Assembly: GCF_900177815.1 (NCBI RefSeq)
Contig: NZ_FXAZ01000005.1
Location: 124,001-188,000, forward strand
Direction of reading: 5' to 3'
Origin: Paenibacillus aquistagni
GTDB taxonomy: Bacteria; Bacillota; Bacilli; Paenibacillales; Paenibacillaceae
Length of the DNA: 64,000 nucleotides
Made by a program: the position numbers and the translations under genes. Under the pieces are notes generated by a model, which worked only from the letters and a program-made list of their open reading frames with translations, made no database searches and was not told the DNA's origin. Below, one piece after another: positions 27,275 through 37,401 of the stretch. Each line of letters opens with the position of its first letter. Positions within the stretch are counted from its first letter, which is position 1.

Positions 27275-27304
27275 TTCATAAATCAAATGAATCTGCACAT
27301 ATTA
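27275..27304 (+). promoter_or_regulatory. Candidate forespore (sigma-G/F) promoter of the germination operon
   Basis: TTCATA, 17 nt, CATATTA. The -10 matches the sigma-G pattern CATnnTA and the -35 matches the -ATA core. It lies 35 bp before the first gene of a germinant-receptor operon, which in Bacilli is forespore-expressed. Confidence 0.45.
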
Positions 27305-27338
27305 ACAGATAATCATGGCGATTCAGGAGGATAGCAGC

Positions 27339-28748
27339 ATGACGAACTACTATGGGATGGAGATTGATTGGGAGAATGAAGTGCATAAGCGCTTTTCCCA
27401 ATGTCAAGACATTACGGTTGAGAAGCTCGGCAATCAGATGACAATTTTCTTTTTTCGCCATTTACTTGACTATAATCTGTTTCAAAGCTTTGTTACTTCG
27501 TTCTTCGAGGACGCGGATCGACAGGACGGCCTTGAACGTCTTATTCAAGTCTGGAATCCAATTACAGGACATAATCAGGAGCACATCTTAGGTCAATTTG
27601 TTGAAAAGGTGCTGCGGGGTGAAGTCGGCGGGGTGTACAACGGACGCCTGTATACGATAGCAGTAGGACACAGTACTTCACGCGTTATTATGCCGTCAGA
27701 CCGTGAATCCGTCATCACAGGTCCACATGATGCATTTACAGAGGACTGGGCAACCAACCTTTCCCTGATTCGTCGGCGCATTCAATCGAGCCATCTAAAA
27801 GTGATCAAGCACAATATAGGCAGCGAGTATCCGATTGACATCTTTATGTTGTATATCCAAGATACCGCTGAACAAGAAATTGTCGATGAGGCCATTAAGC
27901 GCATTGAGAGGATACAAGTCAATCAAGCTTTGGATGGCAATGTGCTAGCAAAGCGTCTTGATGATGCTCCCTTCTCGGTATTTCCGCAGTGGCTCGGAAC
28001 CGAGCGGCCTGACGTGGTGGCAGATCAGCTCAAACAAGGCAAAGTAGTGATCGTCACAAGCAATAGTCCTACTGTCATTGCTGCGCCCGCCCATTTTTTC
28101 GACTTTTTTGCCGTCAGCGGAGATGCTTACGAGAGATGGCACTTTAGCGTATTCATACGAATTCTCCGGATCTTTGTGTTCATTCTCTCGCTAATGCTGA
28201 GCGCATTCTATGTAGCCATAACGACCTATCATTATCAATTCATTCCATCCCCGCTGCTTCAGACCATGATCCAGGCCAGATATCGCGTCCCTTTCAGTCC
28301 GATGATCGAGGCCTTAATGATCGAGGGGGTTGTAGAGCTGCTGCGCGAGGCTGGGGCAAGATTGCCATCTAAGATCGCACAAACCATTGGTATCGTTGGA
28401 GGCCTTGTCATTGGACAAGCGATCGTGCAAGCCGGATTAGTAAGCGATGTATTGATTGTCGCAGTAGCAGCCAGCGCCTTGTCCTCCTTTATCGTACCGA
28501 ACTATACGATGGAGACCTCCATGCGGCTATTTCGCTTCTTGAATGTTATCTTAGCTGGATACTTAGGTTACTTTGGCATTTTCTTATTCGTGACCTTGTT
28601 CGTTACTCACCTATGCCATATCAAGACATTATCGAAGGAATATATCATGCTTAGCCGATTTCCAAGATTCACATTTCTATCCTATCGCAAGCAGCCTCGA
28701 ATGAGCGCTTACTTGTGGAACAAACTACCGTCTAAATCCAAGAGGTGA
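27339..28748 (+). CDS. Spore germination receptor subunit A (GerA family)
   Basis: 469 residues from ATG 27339, 8 nt after AGGAGG. Soluble N-terminal region (~1-270) including the conserved PFSVFPQWLGTERPDVVA and GKVVIVTSNSPTVIAAPAHFFDFF blocks, then 4-5 membrane helices with PFSPMIEALMIEGVVELLREAG. A subunits form pentameric channels in the spore inner membrane that answer to amino-acid or sugar germinants. The ligand cannot be read from sequence. First gene of an A-B-C operon. Confidence 0.93.
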   Translation: MTNYYGMEIDWENEVHKRFSQCQDITVEKLGNQMTIFFFRHLLDYNLFQSFVTSFFEDADRQDGLERLIQVWNPITGHNQEHILGQFVEKVLRGEVGGVYNGRLYTIAVGHSTSRVIMPSDRESVITGPHDAFTEDWATNLSLIRRRIQSSHLKVIKHNIGSEYPIDIFMLYIQDTAEQEIVDEAIKRIERIQVNQALDGNVLAKRLDDAPFSVFPQWLGTERPDVVADQLKQGKVVIVTSNSPTVIAAPAHFFDFFAVSGDAYERWHFSVFIRILRIFVFILSLMLSAFYVAITTYHYQFIPSPLLQTMIQARYRVPFSPMIEALMIEGVVELLREAGARLPSKIAQTIGIVGGLVIGQAIVQAGLVSDVLIVAVAASALSSFIVPNYTMETSMRLFRFLNVILAGYLGYFGIFLFVTLFVTHLCHIKTLSKEYIMLSRFPRFTFLSYRKQPRMSAYLWNKLPSKSKR

Positions 28749-28754
28749 CATGGT

Positions 28755-29894
28755 TTGAATCCCCATCTGAAGAGCTTCGGTCTTACAACATTAATGTTTC
28801 TTGTTATCCGAGGGGTAACCTTTTTCACGCTTCCCTCCTTAGTGACAAGAATATATGGAACGAACAGCTGGATTCTTATTCCCGCTTATGTACTGGTGAC
28901 GCTGGGAGGCATGGCTCTACTGATCAAAGGGATGGAGAAGCATCATCAACAGTCCATTTTTGAAGTGGTGCATCTCCATTTCCCGCCTTTTATTGCCAAG
29001 CTTTTTTCATGTCTGCTCATACTCAATTTTTTAGCTGTGGGTCTTACCATAATAAATGAATATATCTCGATGTTTCAATTTACGGTCGACTCTTCTGTGA
29101 GAATTTCACGTGTTGCTATTTTTCTCATTATCGCCGTACTTATTGTGGCAAGCCATGGACTGTATACGATGACCAAGACATCTATTATCTTGTTTCTCAT
29201 TTCTTTTTGGATCATTTTCATTGAGATTCTGCTGTTCAATGATTTTTCGCTAACAAGATTAACCCCGTTTTTCTTCAGGGGAGGACAATTCAACTGGAAA
29301 GGCGCCTTAGCAATCACTTATTCATTCCTGGGCTTTGAAATGCTTATGGTGATGAGTCCCTTTATCAGCAAGACTACAAAAGCATTTCGAGCCGTTACCT
29401 ATTCGTATCTCATGTTGTGCGTGTATTTCACCATGTACATTATTTTATCGCAGGGACTGGTGTCGATCCTGCAAATTCCAAAGATTCGATTCATTACGCT
29501 GCGCTTGTATGGAGCTTCTAGATTTCCAACGGTCGAGTACATTACCGACTTTCTGTTCTTTTTCTTTATCTTCTCTGCGATCATGTCGAGTGCGTTATAC
29601 ATTTGGGCAGCAAACGAAGGCATGCTTAAGCTCGTAAGAAGAAAGCATTCAAGAACCAATTATGTGCTTATCGGCGCTGTGTTTATTATTATAATGGCCT
29701 TAAACATCTCGTCCCGAACATGGCAAGCCGTATCGTTCTGGGTAGGTTTTGTTGAAACTTGTATTGTTGTCATCTGTATCTTGCTGCTGCTAGTTCTTCC
29801 ATATAAGCAAAAGGTCTCTCATAGCAGTGACCTATCCGCCAACTCATCTACAAGCAAGGACCCAAATGAAGAAATGGCAAAGGAGGTGCCGTAA
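28755..29894 (+). CDS. Spore germination permease, subunit B (GerB family)
   Basis: 379 residues with TTG start: AGAGGTGA lies 6 nt before it and the gap to the A gene is 6 nt. Ten hydrophobic helices of the APC-superfamily type (GerAB/KB), the subunit thought to bind the germinant. The cytoplasmic C-terminus is polar and Ser-rich. It overlaps the SD of the next gene. Confidence 0.92.
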   Translation: MNPHLKSFGLTTLMFLVIRGVTFFTLPSLVTRIYGTNSWILIPAYVLVTLGGMALLIKGMEKHHQQSIFEVVHLHFPPFIAKLFSCLLILNFLAVGLTIINEYISMFQFTVDSSVRISRVAIFLIIAVLIVASHGLYTMTKTSIILFLISFWIIFIEILLFNDFSLTRLTPFFFRGGQFNWKGALAITYSFLGFEMLMVMSPFISKTTKAFRAVTYSYLMLCVYFTMYIILSQGLVSILQIPKIRFITLRLYGASRFPTVEYITDFLFFFFIFSAIMSSALYIWAANEGMLKLVRRKHSRTNYVLIGAVFIIIMALNISSRTWQAVSFWVGFVETCIVVICILLLLVLPYKQKVSHSSDLSANSSTSKDPNEEMAKEVP

Positions 29895-29897
29895 ACG

Positions 29898-30980
29898 ATG
29901 TATGCTCGCCGAATGATGACTTTTTTGATCATCATCATAATACCGATCATGTTAACCTCCTGCCTAGCGAAGCAAATCATTAACCAGAATGGCTTTATCC
30001 AGACCATTACGGTAGATAAGACGAACACAGCAGATATCTACCGCATGGGCATCATGTTTCCTGATCCTGAGAAAGGAAGCACGCAAAATGCCCTCTCGCT
30101 GAGTATTGAAGCAGAGAATCTGCCAAAGGCATTGGATCATTTTCAATTAAAAACCAGATATTCGCTTGTAATCGGACAGCTTCGAAATATTATCATTAGT
30201 CGGGAGCTTGCAGAATCAGTAGGGGTCAACAAGATCATTCAAACCCTGCTCTACAACCCTAAATTCCCGCTTACGAGCCGAATTATGATCCATAATGGAA
30301 AAGCAAGCGATTATTTGAAGCTAAAAGAAGATCTAACCGATTACCATCTTTCCAATCTCCTTAGAAAAATGCAGAACCAATACAAAACAGGAACGAATAC
30401 GCTGTTTAACTTTGTCCGCAATGAATTGGAACCAGGCGTTGACCCCATCTTATTACAAACTCATATCGAGGAAGGCAGTGTTGGCATAGAAGGAGCACTT
30501 CTTTTTAAAAAAGACAAGCCGATCAGCATGATAGATGAGCAGGAACTTCAATACCTATTGATGCTCAGAAATAAAAAAATGAACGTCAACTTGAATATTT
30601 CCAAGGCGTTTTTGCCGACCAATCAGCCCTTTGCCGTTAACAATGCTACGTCAAAAAAAGAAATTCGGATTCTTCAAGTAAAGCCCATTCCAAAAATTGA
30701 AATCTATTTCTCGATCATTGGTCCTCTTGTCTCACCCATCAATGATATTACCGATCATTCTAGGGAATTAACATCAGACATGATCGAGCGTTCAGTAGAA
30801 CATGGCCTGAATCAATTTATGAGAAAAGTTCAGGCTTCAGGGACTGATCCTATCGGTATTGGTCATATTGTCCGCAATAGGATGAGCTTCGAAGAATGGG
30901 ATGAAGACACATGGCGAGAGATGTTTAAAAAAGCCGATATTCGCTGCATTGTCCAGTACACGTTAGAAAATGAAATCTAA
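29898..30980 (+). CDS. Ger(x)C family spore germination lipoprotein, subunit C
   Basis: 360 residues. N-terminal signal ends in a lipobox MLTSC with lipid-bearing C22. The three-domain GerC pattern is visible in GIMFPDPEK, EGALLFKKDK and the C-terminal FEEWDEDTWREMFKKADIRC. A perfect AAAGGAGGTG lies inside the end of the B gene, 3 nt intergenic. Completes a standard receptor A-B-C set; no gerD-like gene is linked. Confidence 0.92.
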   Translation: MYARRMMTFLIIIIIPIMLTSCLAKQIINQNGFIQTITVDKTNTADIYRMGIMFPDPEKGSTQNALSLSIEAENLPKALDHFQLKTRYSLVIGQLRNIIISRELAESVGVNKIIQTLLYNPKFPLTSRIMIHNGKASDYLKLKEDLTDYHLSNLLRKMQNQYKTGTNTLFNFVRNELEPGVDPILLQTHIEEGSVGIEGALLFKKDKPISMIDEQELQYLLMLRNKKMNVNLNISKAFLPTNQPFAVNNATSKKEIRILQVKPIPKIEIYFSIIGPLVSPINDITDHSRELTSDMIERSVEHGLNQFMRKVQASGTDPIGIGHIVRNRMSFEEWDEDTWREMFKKADIRCIVQYTLENEI

Positions 30981-31039
30981 AATGTGGTATCATAGGAGTT
31001 AGCTGTTAATGGACGGACGGTGACCAGAGAAAGCGGTGA

Positions 31040-32260
31040 ATGGCAATGCAGCAATGGAAGTTGAACCTAACCGTGCTGTGGTTCGGTAACTTTCTGGTTA
31101 TGGCAGGAATGACCATGGTTGTCCCTTTCCTCGCTCTTTACCTGCAGCATGATATTGGCTTAACCAACCAACACGAAATTGGCGTATGGGCCGGTTTGAT
31201 CTTTGCTGCGAACTTTGTTACATCTTTTATTTTCCAGCCTATTTGGGGCAAATACGCGGATAAATACGGCCGCAAGGTTATGCTGTTGCGGTCTGGCTTT
31301 GGAATGGCCATTGTAATTGTTCTTATGGGATTTGCAACAAGTCCTGTGCACCTCTTGATTTTACGGCTATTGAATGGTACGATCTCCGGCTTTAACCCTG
31401 CGGCGGTTGCCCTTGTATCCGCAACGACGCCGAAGAAGAAGATTGGGTTTGCGATGGGAGTGCTTCAGTCTGGCGGGGTCGCAGGCAATATCTTGGGCCC
31501 GCTCATTGGAGGCATGCTGGCAGACTGGGTCGGGTATCGTCCCATTTTCTACATTACAGGTACGCTGCTATTCATGGGCTCGATGCTGGCGCTGCTCTTC
31601 GTTAAGGAGTCCTTCGACAAGGAAGAAGCGATGAAAGCTCCGGAAGTGTCTGTTATTCAGGGCTTCAAGCAGTTAAGCCGCATCCCGCAGATTATGTCCT
31701 TGTATGCCGTGACATTTCTGCTTCAGTTTGCCATGATAGCTCCGATGTCTCTACTCCCGCTGTATGTTCAGAAGCTGCACGGCACAACAGCGAACCTGGC
31801 CTTCCTTGCCGGGTTGGTAAGTGCTGTCGCGGGGCTGTCCAATATGATTGCTTCTCCTCTGCTTGGCAAATTGAGCGATCGGATTGGGTCCAGTCGGATA
31901 TTGAGGCTATCGTTGATTGGAGCTGCCTGCGCACTCATTCCACAAGCGTTCGTAACGGAAGTGTGGCAGCTGATTGCAGTAAGGTTCTTGCTTGGATTAT
32001 TCATGGGGGGCTTGCTCCCTTCTGTCAATGCCTTGATCCGCAAGTTCATACCTGACGGCATGGAGAGCCGTGCCTACAGCTTCAACAGCAGCACGATGGC
32101 GCTTGGGAACACGATCGGTTCCGTCACAGGCGGCCTACTGTCTGGCTTTATAGGAATAGAAGGATTGTTCATCATGTCGGGCATCTTCTTAATCATCAAT
32201 GTCATCTGGGTTCAATTTGCTTTTCATCGAACGAAGCAAGCAGCGGGTAGACCGCTCTAA
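31040..32260 (+). CDS. MFS multidrug efflux transporter (MdtG-like)
   Basis: 406 residues, 12 membrane helices. Motif A is seen as GKYADKYGRK, the antiporter motif C as LQSGGVAGNILGPLIGG, indicating drug:H+ antiport of the DHA1 type. Start ATG 31040 with a modest SD (GAGAAAGCGGTGA). Terminator at 32346. Confidence 0.85.
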   Translation: MAMQQWKLNLTVLWFGNFLVMAGMTMVVPFLALYLQHDIGLTNQHEIGVWAGLIFAANFVTSFIFQPIWGKYADKYGRKVMLLRSGFGMAIVIVLMGFATSPVHLLILRLLNGTISGFNPAAVALVSATTPKKKIGFAMGVLQSGGVAGNILGPLIGGMLADWVGYRPIFYITGTLLFMGSMLALLFVKESFDKEEAMKAPEVSVIQGFKQLSRIPQIMSLYAVTFLLQFAMIAPMSLLPLYVQKLHGTTANLAFLAGLVSAVAGLSNMIASPLLGKLSDRIGSSRILRLSLIGAACALIPQAFVTEVWQLIAVRFLLGLFMGGLLPSVNALIRKFIPDGMESRAYSFNSSTMALGNTIGSVTGGLLSGFIGIEGLFIMSGIFLIINVIWVQFAFHRTKQAAGRPL

Positions 32261-32345
32261 CTGCAGGAGCACTCTTCCTTAGGAACGGATATGCAGGAAT
32301 CCATCAATTAAAATAAGGTCACCTAGCAAACAGCCTGTCAATATG

Positions 32346-32398
32346 CAGCCTCTACTGAGATCTTTGAAGATGCACGATCTCTGGTGGAGGCTGTTTTT
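32346..32398 (+). terminator. Terminator after the MFS exporter
   Basis: Arms CAGCCTC...GAGATC and GATCTC...GAGGCTG pair across a 13-nt loop, then TTTTT. Confidence 0.8.
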
Positions 32399-32453
32399 AA
32401 CGTTATAGCTGGCATCTGCTCCGGAAACATAAGACACTTACCTGTTTCAATGC

Positions 32454-32490
32454 ACAAAGGGCTGGCGAAGCACCTTCGCCAACCCTTTGT
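32454..32490. terminator. Long near-perfect hairpin at the end of the first NSS gene
   Basis: 17-bp arms (ACAAAGGGCTGGCGAAG and CTTCGCCAACCCTTTGT) with a single mismatch and a CAC loop. T-run is weak in both directions (CTTTGT), yet position 30 bp after the NSS stop suits a terminator. Confidence 0.55.
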
Positions 32491-32522
32491 AATATTGCGA
32501 GCTTAGTGAATATCTAAAGCCT

Positions 32523-33869
32523 CTAAACGGGGAGCAGTCCCATAACATTCAAAAATACGATAATGATGGCTACAGGAATGATGTATCGTAATAAAAAGAT
32601 GTATACGGCAAGTCCCTTGCGCCACAGCTTAGGCTCGCTCTTCATCTCTTCTTGCAAACGTTCGCGCGGAAAGCGATAGCCCACAAAGATCGCAATTAAG
32701 AATACACCGAGCGGCATTAAGATGTTCGTCACCGTAAAATCAGCGGCATCAAACAAAGATTTACCGAAGATTGTGACATCCGACAGCACACCAAATGATA
32801 AAGCAAACGGTACTCCTACCAAGAAGATCAGACCACCGAATACCCAGCTCAATCGCTTGCGCTTCAAGGAATCATTTTTGGAAAAGCCTGCGACCAATAT
32901 CTCAAGCATGGAGAACGCTGAGGTAAAGGTAGCAAATAAAAACAACGCCAAGAAAATAGCGATAAAGACTCCGCCGCCCATCATCTTCTCAAAGACAGCT
33001 GGCAGGGTGACAAACAATAGTCCAGGTCCCTCCGTTGGCTTCATGCCAAGAGCGAACAAAGCAGGAAAGATCGCAAGTCCTGCCATTAAGGAAGTCAGCA
33101 CGTTAAGCGATACAACAGAGATCGCAGACCGCGTCAAAGACTCCTTCTTGCTGAGATATGAGCTGTATGTCACCATCACCGATACCCCAACACTCAGGCA
33201 GAAGAACGATTGTCCAAGCGCATTCAACACAGCAGCGCCCGTCATGTTGTCAAAGTTCGGCATCAAAAAGTAGCGCACGCCCTCCATCATTCCAGGCAGT
33301 GTCAAGGAACGAATCAATAAGATCACAAAGAGAATGAACAAGCCTGGCATCAAGATGCGGCTCGATCTCTCAATTCCACGCTTAACTCCCATACCGACTA
33401 CCAGGATCGTGATCAGCATAAAGCAGAATTGCGCCAGCACCGAGAACGTTGGATCGGCAACGGTCTGATTAAATAGATCACCATAGGCATGTCCCGCATG
33501 CAGCAAAGAGCCCGTCAAGCTGCGTGCAAAGTATAAGAGTATCCAGCCTCCTACAACACTATAGAAGGACAAGAGCAAGAAGCAGGTAGCCATCCCCAGA
33601 TAGCCGACATAATGCCATTTTGACTTTGGCGCCAGATCTTTATAAGCTGAGATCGCTTCCTTGCCTGTGCTCCGCCCGATAAAAAATTCTGCCAGCAAGA
33701 GCGGCATGCCGATCAGCAGAGTAAAAAGAATAAAGATCAGGAAGAAGGCGCCGCCTCCACTGGTTGCTACCGTATTGGGAAATTTCCAAATCGCCCCGAG
33801 CCCAATGGCTGATCCTGCTGATGCAAGAATGAACCCGAGCTTAGACGTCCATTGTTCTTTTGTCTGCAT
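32523..33869 (-). CDS. Neurotransmitter:sodium symporter family transporter (copy 1)
   Basis: 448 residues, 11-12 helices of the LeuT fold. Na+/substrate sites are in TM1 ([19 protein letters not shown]) and TM6 ([19 protein letters not shown]). Transports amino acids or related compounds with Na+. Highly similar along the whole length to the gene directly upstream (33913-35256), so the two arose by tandem duplication. ATG behind GAAGGGGA. Confidence 0.9.
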   Translation of the reverse strand: MQTKEQWTSKLGFILASAGSAIGLGAIWKFPNTVATSGGGAFFLIFILFTLLIGMPLLLAEFFIGRSTGKEAISAYKDLAPKSKWHYVGYLGMATCFLLLSFYSVVGGWILLYFARSLTGSLLHAGHAYGDLFNQTVADPTFSVLAQFCFMLITILVVGMGVKRGIERSSRILMPGLFILFVILLIRSLTLPGMMEGVRYFLMPNFDNMTGAAVLNALGQSFFCLSVGVSVMVTYSSYLSKKESLTRSAISVVSLNVLTSLMAGLAIFPALFALGMKPTEGPGLLFVTLPAVFEKMMGGGVFIAIFLALFLFATFTSAFSMLEILVAGFSKNDSLKRKRLSWVFGGLIFLVGVPFALSFGVLSDVTIFGKSLFDAADFTVTNILMPLGVFLIAIFVGYRFPRERLQEEMKSEPKLWRKGLAVYIFLLRYIIPVAIIIVFLNVMGLLPV

Positions 33870-33912
33870 AACATGGTGTCCCCTTCTTTCGTGATGTTCA
33901 TATACACGCCAG

Positions 33913-35256
33913 CTAGAATGGAAGCCAGTTCATTCCATTCAAGAAAACGATCAAGACGATAACAGGCAGAATATAACGAAGTAAAAACATATACAGCACA
34001 AGGCCCTTTTTCCATCTTGGAGCAATTGCGTTCCATTCCTGCTTTAATCGCTCCTTAGGGAAGCGATAGCCTACGAAGACGGCGATTAAGATAACCCCAA
34101 TCGGCAGCATGACATTGGATACGGCAAAGTCCGCCCATTCAAAGACGGTTTTCCCGCCGAAGGACAGTTCTTGCATCCCAAAGGACAGCGCCGATGGTAC
34201 GCCTAGCAAGAAAATAACAATACCGCACGTCCATGTTGCACGCTTTCTCCTTGCTGCATCGCCCTTCGAGAAGGCCGCAACGACAATCTCAAGCAGGGAA
34301 AAGGCGGATGTCAGTGTGGCAAACAGGAACAAAGCCAAAAATACAGCAATGAAAATAGATCCGTAAGGCAGCTTCTCAAACATGGCAGGCAGTGTAATAA
34401 ACAACAGGCCCGGTCCTTCTACTGGCTTCATTCCAGCAGCAAACAGTGCTGGGAAGATCGCAAGTCCCGCCATCAGAGACGTCATCAAATTAAGGCCAAC
34501 GACAGATAAGGCAGGTTTGCCAATCGGCTCATTGCGATTCACGTACGAGCTGTACGTCACCATGCAGGAGCCGCCGACGCTCAGGCTGAAGAAGGATTGT
34601 CCCAATGCATACAGAATCGCTTCGCCGTCAAGCCGGCTAAAGTCAGGCTTCAAGAAATATTCAAGACCCGCTTCCATTCCTGGAAGGGTTAGAGATCGTA
34701 TGATCAAGATGACAAACAATACAAATAAACCCGGCATCATGATGCGGCTTGCCTTCTCAATGCCTCCCTTGACCCCTCTAGCCACAACAAGAATGGTGAG
34801 GAGCATAAACAAGGCTTGAGAGCCTACCGACCAGAGCGGCTCTGACGTTGTAGCTTGGAAGATCGCACTGTACTCTTCCCCTGCGTGGATCAGCTGACCG
34901 GATAATGAACGCAGGAAATACAAGACGATCCATCCTCCCACAACGCTATAGAAGGACAGCAGCAGCGTACAGGTTGCCATTCCAAGATAGCCAACCAAGT
35001 GCCACTTGCTGTTTGGCGCCAAGTCTTTGTAAGCGGATACCGCTTCTTTGCCCGTGCTTCGTCCAATGGCGAATTCAGCAAGCAGCAGCGGCAGTCCAAT
35101 TCCGCAAGTAAATAATAGAAACACAACAAAAAAAGCGCCGCCTCCGCTGGTTGCTACCACATTGGGAAATTTCCATATCGCCCCAAGTCCAATCGCGGCT
35201 CCTGCTGACGCAAGAATGAATCCAATTTTTGACGTCCACTGTTCAGATGTTCTCAT
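33913..35256 (-). CDS. Neurotransmitter:sodium symporter family transporter (copy 2)
   Basis: 447 residues from ATG 35256 (AAAGGGAG before it). Same architecture and near-identical TM1 as copy 1 ([18 protein letters not shown]) but divergent loops, for example around residues 130-150 and 350-370. LeuT-type Na+ symporter; substrate unknown. The 43-bp gap to copy 1 and lack of a terminator imply cotranscription. Confidence 0.9.
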   Translation of the reverse strand: MRTSEQWTSKIGFILASAGAAIGLGAIWKFPNVVATSGGGAFFVVFLLFTCGIGLPLLLAEFAIGRSTGKEAVSAYKDLAPNSKWHLVGYLGMATCTLLLSFYSVVGGWIVLYFLRSLSGQLIHAGEEYSAIFQATTSEPLWSVGSQALFMLLTILVVARGVKGGIEKASRIMMPGLFVLFVILIIRSLTLPGMEAGLEYFLKPDFSRLDGEAILYALGQSFFSLSVGGSCMVTYSSYVNRNEPIGKPALSVVGLNLMTSLMAGLAIFPALFAAGMKPVEGPGLLFITLPAMFEKLPYGSIFIAVFLALFLFATLTSAFSLLEIVVAAFSKGDAARRKRATWTCGIVIFLLGVPSALSFGMQELSFGGKTVFEWADFAVSNVMLPIGVILIAVFVGYRFPKERLKQEWNAIAPRWKKGLVLYMFLLRYILPVIVLIVFLNGMNWLPF

Positions 35257-35434
35257 CACTATACTCCCTTTCCTCTCCACTCCACTATTATCCTCTGCTC
35301 AACTATGCTAGGTCTACATCAGAACCTGTGCGGCTTTTTGCTATCATATCACATGGCATTTGATCCGAACATACGGGAAATATTAGCCATCGTTCAAAAT
35401 CACCCTTACCTATATAAATGGCCGCAGGACACGA

Positions 35435-36070
35435 CTAGCGTACAATGGCAATGGCCAAGCCGTCATAAGCAGGGAGCATGGTTGTCTCCAAGCGCTCGTC
35501 CTGTGCCAGCATGGCATTGAACTTGCGGATCGCTTGAACAGACGGCCCCTGCTTCGCTTTATCCAATGTGCGTCCTCTCAAGAACAAATTATCGACGACA
35601 ATGATCGCTCCTGAACTCGCCAATTGAATGCAATATTCCAGATAACGGGTATAATTTTCTTTGTCTGCATCAATAAAGAAGAGATCGAAGCGTTGTCCCT
35701 CACTAACAAGATCAGCAAGACTGTCTAAGGCGGCACCTATTCGGTATTCAATATGATCGCCGTAACCCGCTTCGATTAGATTCTGCTCTGCTACTCGCGC
35801 GTAATCCTCCTTCAACTCTAACGAGATAAGCTTCTTCTCACCCGTTAAGCCGCGAAGAAGGCACAGTCCAGAATAGCCGCCAAGCGCTCCTAGCTCTAAT
35901 GCGCGTTCGGCGCGGCTCATTCGACCGAGCATGGTCAGCAGCCGTCCATACCCATCCTCTACGGAGATAGCCGGCATCCCATGTTCCTTGATTCGTTGTA
36001 CAATCCGTTCAAGCTCCGGATCAGGAGCGTATAAGCCATCAACATATTGTTCCTCTAAACTATTGGTCAT
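35435..36070 (-). CDS. Class I SAM-dependent O-methyltransferase
   Basis: 211 residues from ATG 36070, 9-10 nt after AGGAGG; the frame is open far upstream but that part is rich in Arg/Trp and not coding-like. Methyltransferase_3 family: AEQNL and ALELGALGGYSGLCL (SAM loop), FFIDADKENY (metal-binding D) and IIVVDNLFLRG. Relatives methylate catechol-like or caffeoyl-type substrates with Mg2+, and TrmR in B. subtilis methylates tRNA hydroxyuridine (YrrM). That latter role is plausible but not provable here. Divergent to the rRNA methyltransferase gene. Confidence 0.9.
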   Translation of the reverse strand: MTNSLEEQYVDGLYAPDPELERIVQRIKEHGMPAISVEDGYGRLLTMLGRMSRAERALELGALGGYSGLCLLRGLTGEKKLISLELKEDYARVAEQNLIEAGYGDHIEYRIGAALDSLADLVSEGQRFDLFFIDADKENYTRYLEYCIQLASSGAIIVVDNLFLRGRTLDKAKQGPSVQAIRKFNAMLAQDERLETTMLPAYDGLAIAIVR

Positions 36071-36092
36071 CTTTTCACAACCTCCTGCAATT

Positions 36093-36121
36093 ATGATATG
36101 ATGGTTCCCGTATGAACACAA
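36093..36121 (-). promoter_or_regulatory. Candidate sigma-A promoter of the O-methyltransferase
   Basis: Minus strand TTGTGT, 17 nt, TATCAT; gives a short leader of about 16 nt that begins near the SD. Confidence 0.5.
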
Positions 36122-36156
36122 GCCAGAACCGAATATGAACGGAGTGAACCCACAGT

Positions 36157-37314
36157 ATGAATCAACCTTGGACTTTAATCGCAACAGCCGCGATGGGAAT
36201 GGAATCCATCGTCGCACGTGAGCTGCGCGATCTTGGTTACGACAATATAGAAATACAGAACGGACGCGTGCTCTTTCAAGGCGGCCCTTTGGATGTATGT
36301 CGAGCAAATTTATGGCTTCGCACCTCCGACCGCGTCCTGATCCGCATGGCGGAATTCGAAGCGACCACCTTCGAGGACTTGTTTCAAGGCGCCAAAGCCG
36401 TCCCTTGGCATGAATGGATTCCTGCAGATGGCGAGTTTCCAGTTGAAGGCCGCTCTCACAAGTCCCAGCTCTCAAGCGTGCCTGCCTGCCAAGGCATCGT
36501 AAAAAAAGCGATCGTAGAACAATTAAAAGAGCACTACCATACCGAATGGTTTAAGGAAACAGGGGCTTACTTCCGCATAGAGGTTATGCTGCTCCATGAC
36601 ATTGCCACAATCGTACTGGATACGACAGGACCGAGCCTTCATAAGCGCGGCTATCGCAAAGACTTGATCGGACAAGCTCCGCTGAAGGAAACAATGGCTG
36701 CAGCGCTAGTGCTCTTAAGCCGCTGGAATCCAAGCCGTCCGCTTTATGATCCATGCTGCGGCTCGGGCACATTGCTTATCGAAGCTGCGATGATCGGCTG
36801 GAATGTCGCTCCTGGACTTCGCCGCTCCTTCCCTTCAGAGGCTTGGCCTCTTATACCGGAGTCCGCATGGGAAGAAGCACGAGAAGAGGCCTTTGACGCT
36901 GTAAGGGATGATATTGATCTGCAGATTATGGGCTCTGATATCGATAAAGACGTGATTGAACTGGCAAAAAAGGCTGCAAAAAGCGCTGGCTTCGGACGCG
37001 AAATCAAGTTTGAAGCAATGCCTGTGGCTAAAGCGAGACCGGATGGAGAATATGGCGTAATCATCACCAACCCGCCGTATGGAGAGCGCTTATCGGAAAA
37101 AGATGAGGTCGAGAAGCTGATTCGCCAAATGGGCTTCATGATGAAGACTCTTCCAACTTGGTCCTACTTTGCGATCAGCCCGAGCCGCCAGTTCGAGCAT
37201 TATTATGGAGTACCCGCGACGAAGCGTCGCAAGCTGTACAACGGCAATATCGAATGTCAATTCTATCAATATTTTGGACCGCTCCCGCCTCGCAAGCCGC
37301 GTGAAGAGGAGTAG
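36157..37314 (+). CDS. THUMP domain class I RNA methyltransferase (RlmL/YpsC type)
   Basis: 385 residues. N-terminal ferredoxin-like plus THUMP RNA-binding region (~1-160), then a UPF0020 methyltransferase domain: YDPCCGSGTLLIEA (SAM loop), GSDIDKDVIELA, and the catalytic NPPYGERL. Matches the N-terminal half of E. coli RlmL, which makes m2G2445 in 23S rRNA; the Firmicute members are stand-alone. SD is weak and distant (CGGAG). Confidence 0.88.
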   Translation: MNQPWTLIATAAMGMESIVARELRDLGYDNIEIQNGRVLFQGGPLDVCRANLWLRTSDRVLIRMAEFEATTFEDLFQGAKAVPWHEWIPADGEFPVEGRSHKSQLSSVPACQGIVKKAIVEQLKEHYHTEWFKETGAYFRIEVMLLHDIATIVLDTTGPSLHKRGYRKDLIGQAPLKETMAAALVLLSRWNPSRPLYDPCCGSGTLLIEAAMIGWNVAPGLRRSFPSEAWPLIPESAWEEAREEAFDAVRDDIDLQIMGSDIDKDVIELAKKAAKSAGFGREIKFEAMPVAKARPDGEYGVIITNPPYGERLSEKDEVEKLIRQMGFMMKTLPTWSYFAISPSRQFEHYYGVPATKRRKLYNGNIECQFYQYFGPLPPRKPREEE

Positions 37315-37324
37315 TCGAGCTGGA

Positions 37325-37353
37325 TGAACGTATCTTAGGGTACGTTCATTCTT
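37325..37353 (+). terminator. Probable terminator of the RNA methyltransferase gene
   Basis: TGAACGTA (37325-37332) pairs with TACGTTCA (37341-37348), then TTCTTC. Confidence 0.5.
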
Positions 37354-37401
37354 CATACACGTTACCCATTTAACGAGCAATATCCAAAAAGGAGGGGGAA
37401 T

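Noticed and set aside
36071-36475. N-terminal extension of the O-methyltransferase frame by 135 codons
   Set aside because: Overlaps the divergent RNA methyltransferase gene and is not coding-like; ATG 36070 with AGGAGG fits the family length.
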